From an uncultured Bacteroidia bacterium (GTDB lineage Bacteria > Bacteroidota > Bacteroidia > Bacteroidales > UBA932): a stretch of 15,751 bases of DNA. The stretch lies in contig CACXHM010000144.1 in the NCBI GenBank assembly GCA_902767465.1, forward strand, positions 1 to 15,751, read 5' to 3'. A program made the translations under genes and the position numbers. Shown piece by piece: positions 14,535 to 15,751 of the stretch. Positions within the stretch are counted from its first letter, which is position 1, and each line of letters opens with the position of its first letter. Under the pieces are notes generated by a model. It saw nothing but the letters and a program-made list of their open reading frames with translations. It was not told the DNA's origin and ran no database searches.

Positions 14535-14542
14535 TATATTTG
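14535..14542 (+). promoter_or_regulatory. -7 box of the small barrel protein
   Basis: TATATTTG matches TAnnTTTG exactly. The ATG at 14581 lies 38 nt downstream, and the A/T-rich leader (about 33 nt) without Shine-Dalgarno is typical of highly expressed Bacteroidota outer-membrane genes. Confidence 0.6.
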
Positions 14543-14580
14543 CAACCACAAAAAATGTTTAATATCTAAACTATTTTAAA

Positions 14581-15087
14581 ATGAAAAAGATTCTTGTAGT
14601 TATTGCTGCTGCTTGCATTTCTTTTGCTGCACATGCACAGTTCTATGTTGGTGGTTCAATTGATGCTCTTTTCAATGACGATACCGCCATTTCCATTGCT
14701 CCTGAGGTTGGTTATAATATCAATGAGACCTTCTCTGTCGGCGTAGGTGTCGGATTTGGTTCCTTTACCGATGTTTTCTCAGCATTCGGCATTAATCCTT
14801 ATCTCCGTTGGAATTTTGCTGAAATGGCTCCCGTAAACTTCTTCCTTGACGGCGGCCTGGCTTTCCTGAGTTACAATAACAAGGTGGTCGACAAAACATA
14901 TACCTGCTTCCAGCTTGGTGTAAAGCCTGGATTTGCAATCCCTGTGAATGACAAGCTTTCATTTGTCGCTCATCTTGGATTCGTCGGATATACTGCTAAT
15001 GAAGACAATGTGCCCGGCTACGACGACGGCTTTGGCATCAGCTTCAGCGGCAACGATGTAAGTTGCGGTGTATATTACAGCTTCTAA
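14581..15087 (+). CDS. Small outer-membrane beta-barrel protein
   Basis: 168 aa. Sec signal peptide 1-19 (MKKILVVIAAA..., cleavage AHA|Q). The mature part is a series of alternating amphipathic strands (FYVGGSIDAL, ISIAPEVGYNI, FSVGVGVGFG, INPYLRWNF, NFFLDGGLAFL, CFQLGVKPGFAI, SFVAHLGFVGYT, GISFSGN, CGVYYSF) and ends in an aromatic residue (Phe168), the usual BAM-recognition end. About eight strands fit an OmpX/OmpW-sized or porin-family (PorT/outer membrane protein beta-barrel) fold. Function unknown. It is a single-gene unit, with its own promoter and a strong terminator, and uses A/T-ending codons more than neighbours, in line with high expression. Confidence 0.85.
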   Translation: MKKILVVIAAACISFAAHAQFYVGGSIDALFNDDTAISIAPEVGYNINETFSVGVGVGFGSFTDVFSAFGINPYLRWNFAEMAPVNFFLDGGLAFLSYNNKVVDKTYTCFQLGVKPGFAIPVNDKLSFVAHLGFVGYTANEDNVPGYDDGFGISFSGNDVSCGVYYSF

Positions 15088-15106
15088 TCGATCAAATGCA
15101 GTTTGC

Positions 15107-15142
15107 AAAGGGGTTCCGTTTCGGCGGAATCCCTTTTTTTTT
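15107..15142 (+). terminator. Rho-independent terminator of the barrel gene
   Basis: GGGGTTCCG (15110-15118) and CGGAATCCC (15125-15133) pair over nine positions with one G-T, loop TTTCGG, preceded by AAA and followed by nine T (15134-15142). It lies 19 nt after the stop codon. Confidence 0.9.
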
Positions 15143-15157
15143 GTCGATGAAAAGGGT

Positions 15158-15165
15158 TATATTTG
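15158..15165 (+). promoter_or_regulatory. -7 box of the GH2 gene, near-leaderless
   Basis: TATATTTG matches TAnnTTTG exactly and ends 5 nt before the ATG at 15171, the same geometry as at mntP. The mRNA would start at or within a few bases of the ATG. A -33 TTG at 15141-15143 would be only 14 nt upstream, too close for the consensus. Confidence 0.55.
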
Positions 15166-15170
15166 TGCTT

Positions 15171-15751
15171 ATGAATAAAACCACGTTATGCCTTTTGGGC
15201 TTTCTTTCGGCATTGATTCCACTTGCTGCCAAGCCGCTACCCCTCCATCGGGATCTAAATGTGACCTCAATTAATGTTCAGGATAAACGTACCGAGTTGG
15301 TTTTCTTTCCGGACGAAGTTTCTGCACTACAGAAGAACATCGATTGCAGCCCCTTCTATCGTAGCTTGAATGGTGAATGGGACTTCGCTTATTTTGACTC
15401 GGAGGCCGAGGTGCCCGGAGATTTTTCATCCGTAAAATGGAATAAGATAAAGGTTCCCGGAAACTGGGAATTTCAGGGTTGGGGGATCCCCGTTTATGTT
15501 AATCATCACTATGAATTCGGGCCAGGACCTCTTCTTTATGAGCCTCCCGTGCTTCCGGACGTGATACCGGTAGGAATATACCGCCGTACTTTCAAAGTGC
15601 CGGCCGAATGGGCCGGAAGGGTGGTCTATCTGAATCTGTGCGGCGTGAAGTCCGGCGTGTACACATCTATAAATGGAACACAAGTCAGTTATATCGAGGA
15701 CTCTAAAGACCTTGCACGTATAGATATTACCCCTTATGTTAAAGAGGGTGA
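15171..15751 (+). CDS. GH2 family beta-galactosidase-like enzyme, N-terminal part
   Basis: The reading frame is open from ATG 15171 to the window edge (193 codons, no stop); full GH2 enzymes have about 1,000 residues, so most is outside. Signal peptide about 1-20 (cleavage near LAA/KPL), so it is exported. Then comes the GH2 sugar-binding jelly-roll domain with family landmarks: SPFYRSLNGEWDFAYF, IKVPGNWEFQGWGIPVYVN and VGIYRRTFKVPAEWAGR (positions about 63-155), followed by the strand with V.LNLCGVKSGVYTSING. The catalytic TIM barrel lies to the right of the window. This N-terminal pattern fits LacZ-type beta-galactosidases; the substrate cannot be fixed from this part. Confidence 0.9.
   Translation, partial: MNKTTLCLLGFLSALIPLAAKPLPLHRDLNVTSINVQDKRTELVFFPDEVSALQKNIDCSPFYRSLNGEWDFAYFDSEAEVPGDFSSVKWNKIKVPGNWEFQGWGIPVYVNHHYEFGPGPLLYEPPVLPDVIPVGIYRRTFKVPAEWAGRVVYLNLCGVKSGVYTSINGTQVSYIEDSKDLARIDITPYVKEG

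Overview
The window looks like a chromosomal segment of a member of the Bacteroidales (Bacteroidota), probably host-associated. Four things point there: promoters of the TAnnTTTG type placed before genes, no Shine-Dalgarno sequences before starts, many exported or lipoprotein enzymes, and two glycosidases of the families that Bacteroidales use on mannans and galactosides (GH92, GH2). I cannot name the genus. No rRNA, CRISPR array, transposase or phage structural gene is visible.

Layout. 1-317: a minus-strand tRNA-Phe(GAA) with its own promoter and hairpin terminator, a 12-bp tandem repeat at the left edge, and the promoter of the next gene. 318-2739 (+): an OmpA-type lipoprotein, then a shortened PriA-like protein (primosomal protein N') that keeps the PriA scaffold but has lost Walker A, the DEAH-type motif and the zinc-binding cysteines. 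8005-2717 (-): a tight four-gene unit of class I aminotransferase, exported C1 papain-like peptidase, phosphatidylserine synthase and lipoprotein GH92 alpha-mannosidase. Its junctions are 4 nt, 0 nt and an ATGA overlap, and it ends in a hairpin terminator that lies inside the priA coding sequence.

8062-14516 (+): the divergent set. It starts with the Mn2+ exporter mntP, which has almost no leader. Next comes a redox pair: a polytopic NapH/NapG-like protein with six ferredoxin-type cysteine motifs, and a Tat-type lipoprotein aldo/keto reductase with two more. Then follow a membrane-anchored protein I do not recognise, a DEDDy 3'-5' exonuclease and an RlmI-type 23S rRNA methyltransferase. 14581-15087 (+) is a small outer-membrane beta-barrel protein with a clear terminator. 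15171 to the edge is the start of an exported GH2 beta-galactosidase-like enzyme, cut by the window end.

Two points deserve attention. First, the catalytically stripped PriA, which resembles in kind the helicase-motif-less PriA of actinobacteria. Second, the Fe-S membrane protein plus Tat lipoprotein reductase, whose internal twin-arginine segment suggests a wire that carries electrons from the membrane or cytoplasm to a periplasmic aldo/keto reductase. Apart from 1-317, no stretch over 300 bases lacks a gene.
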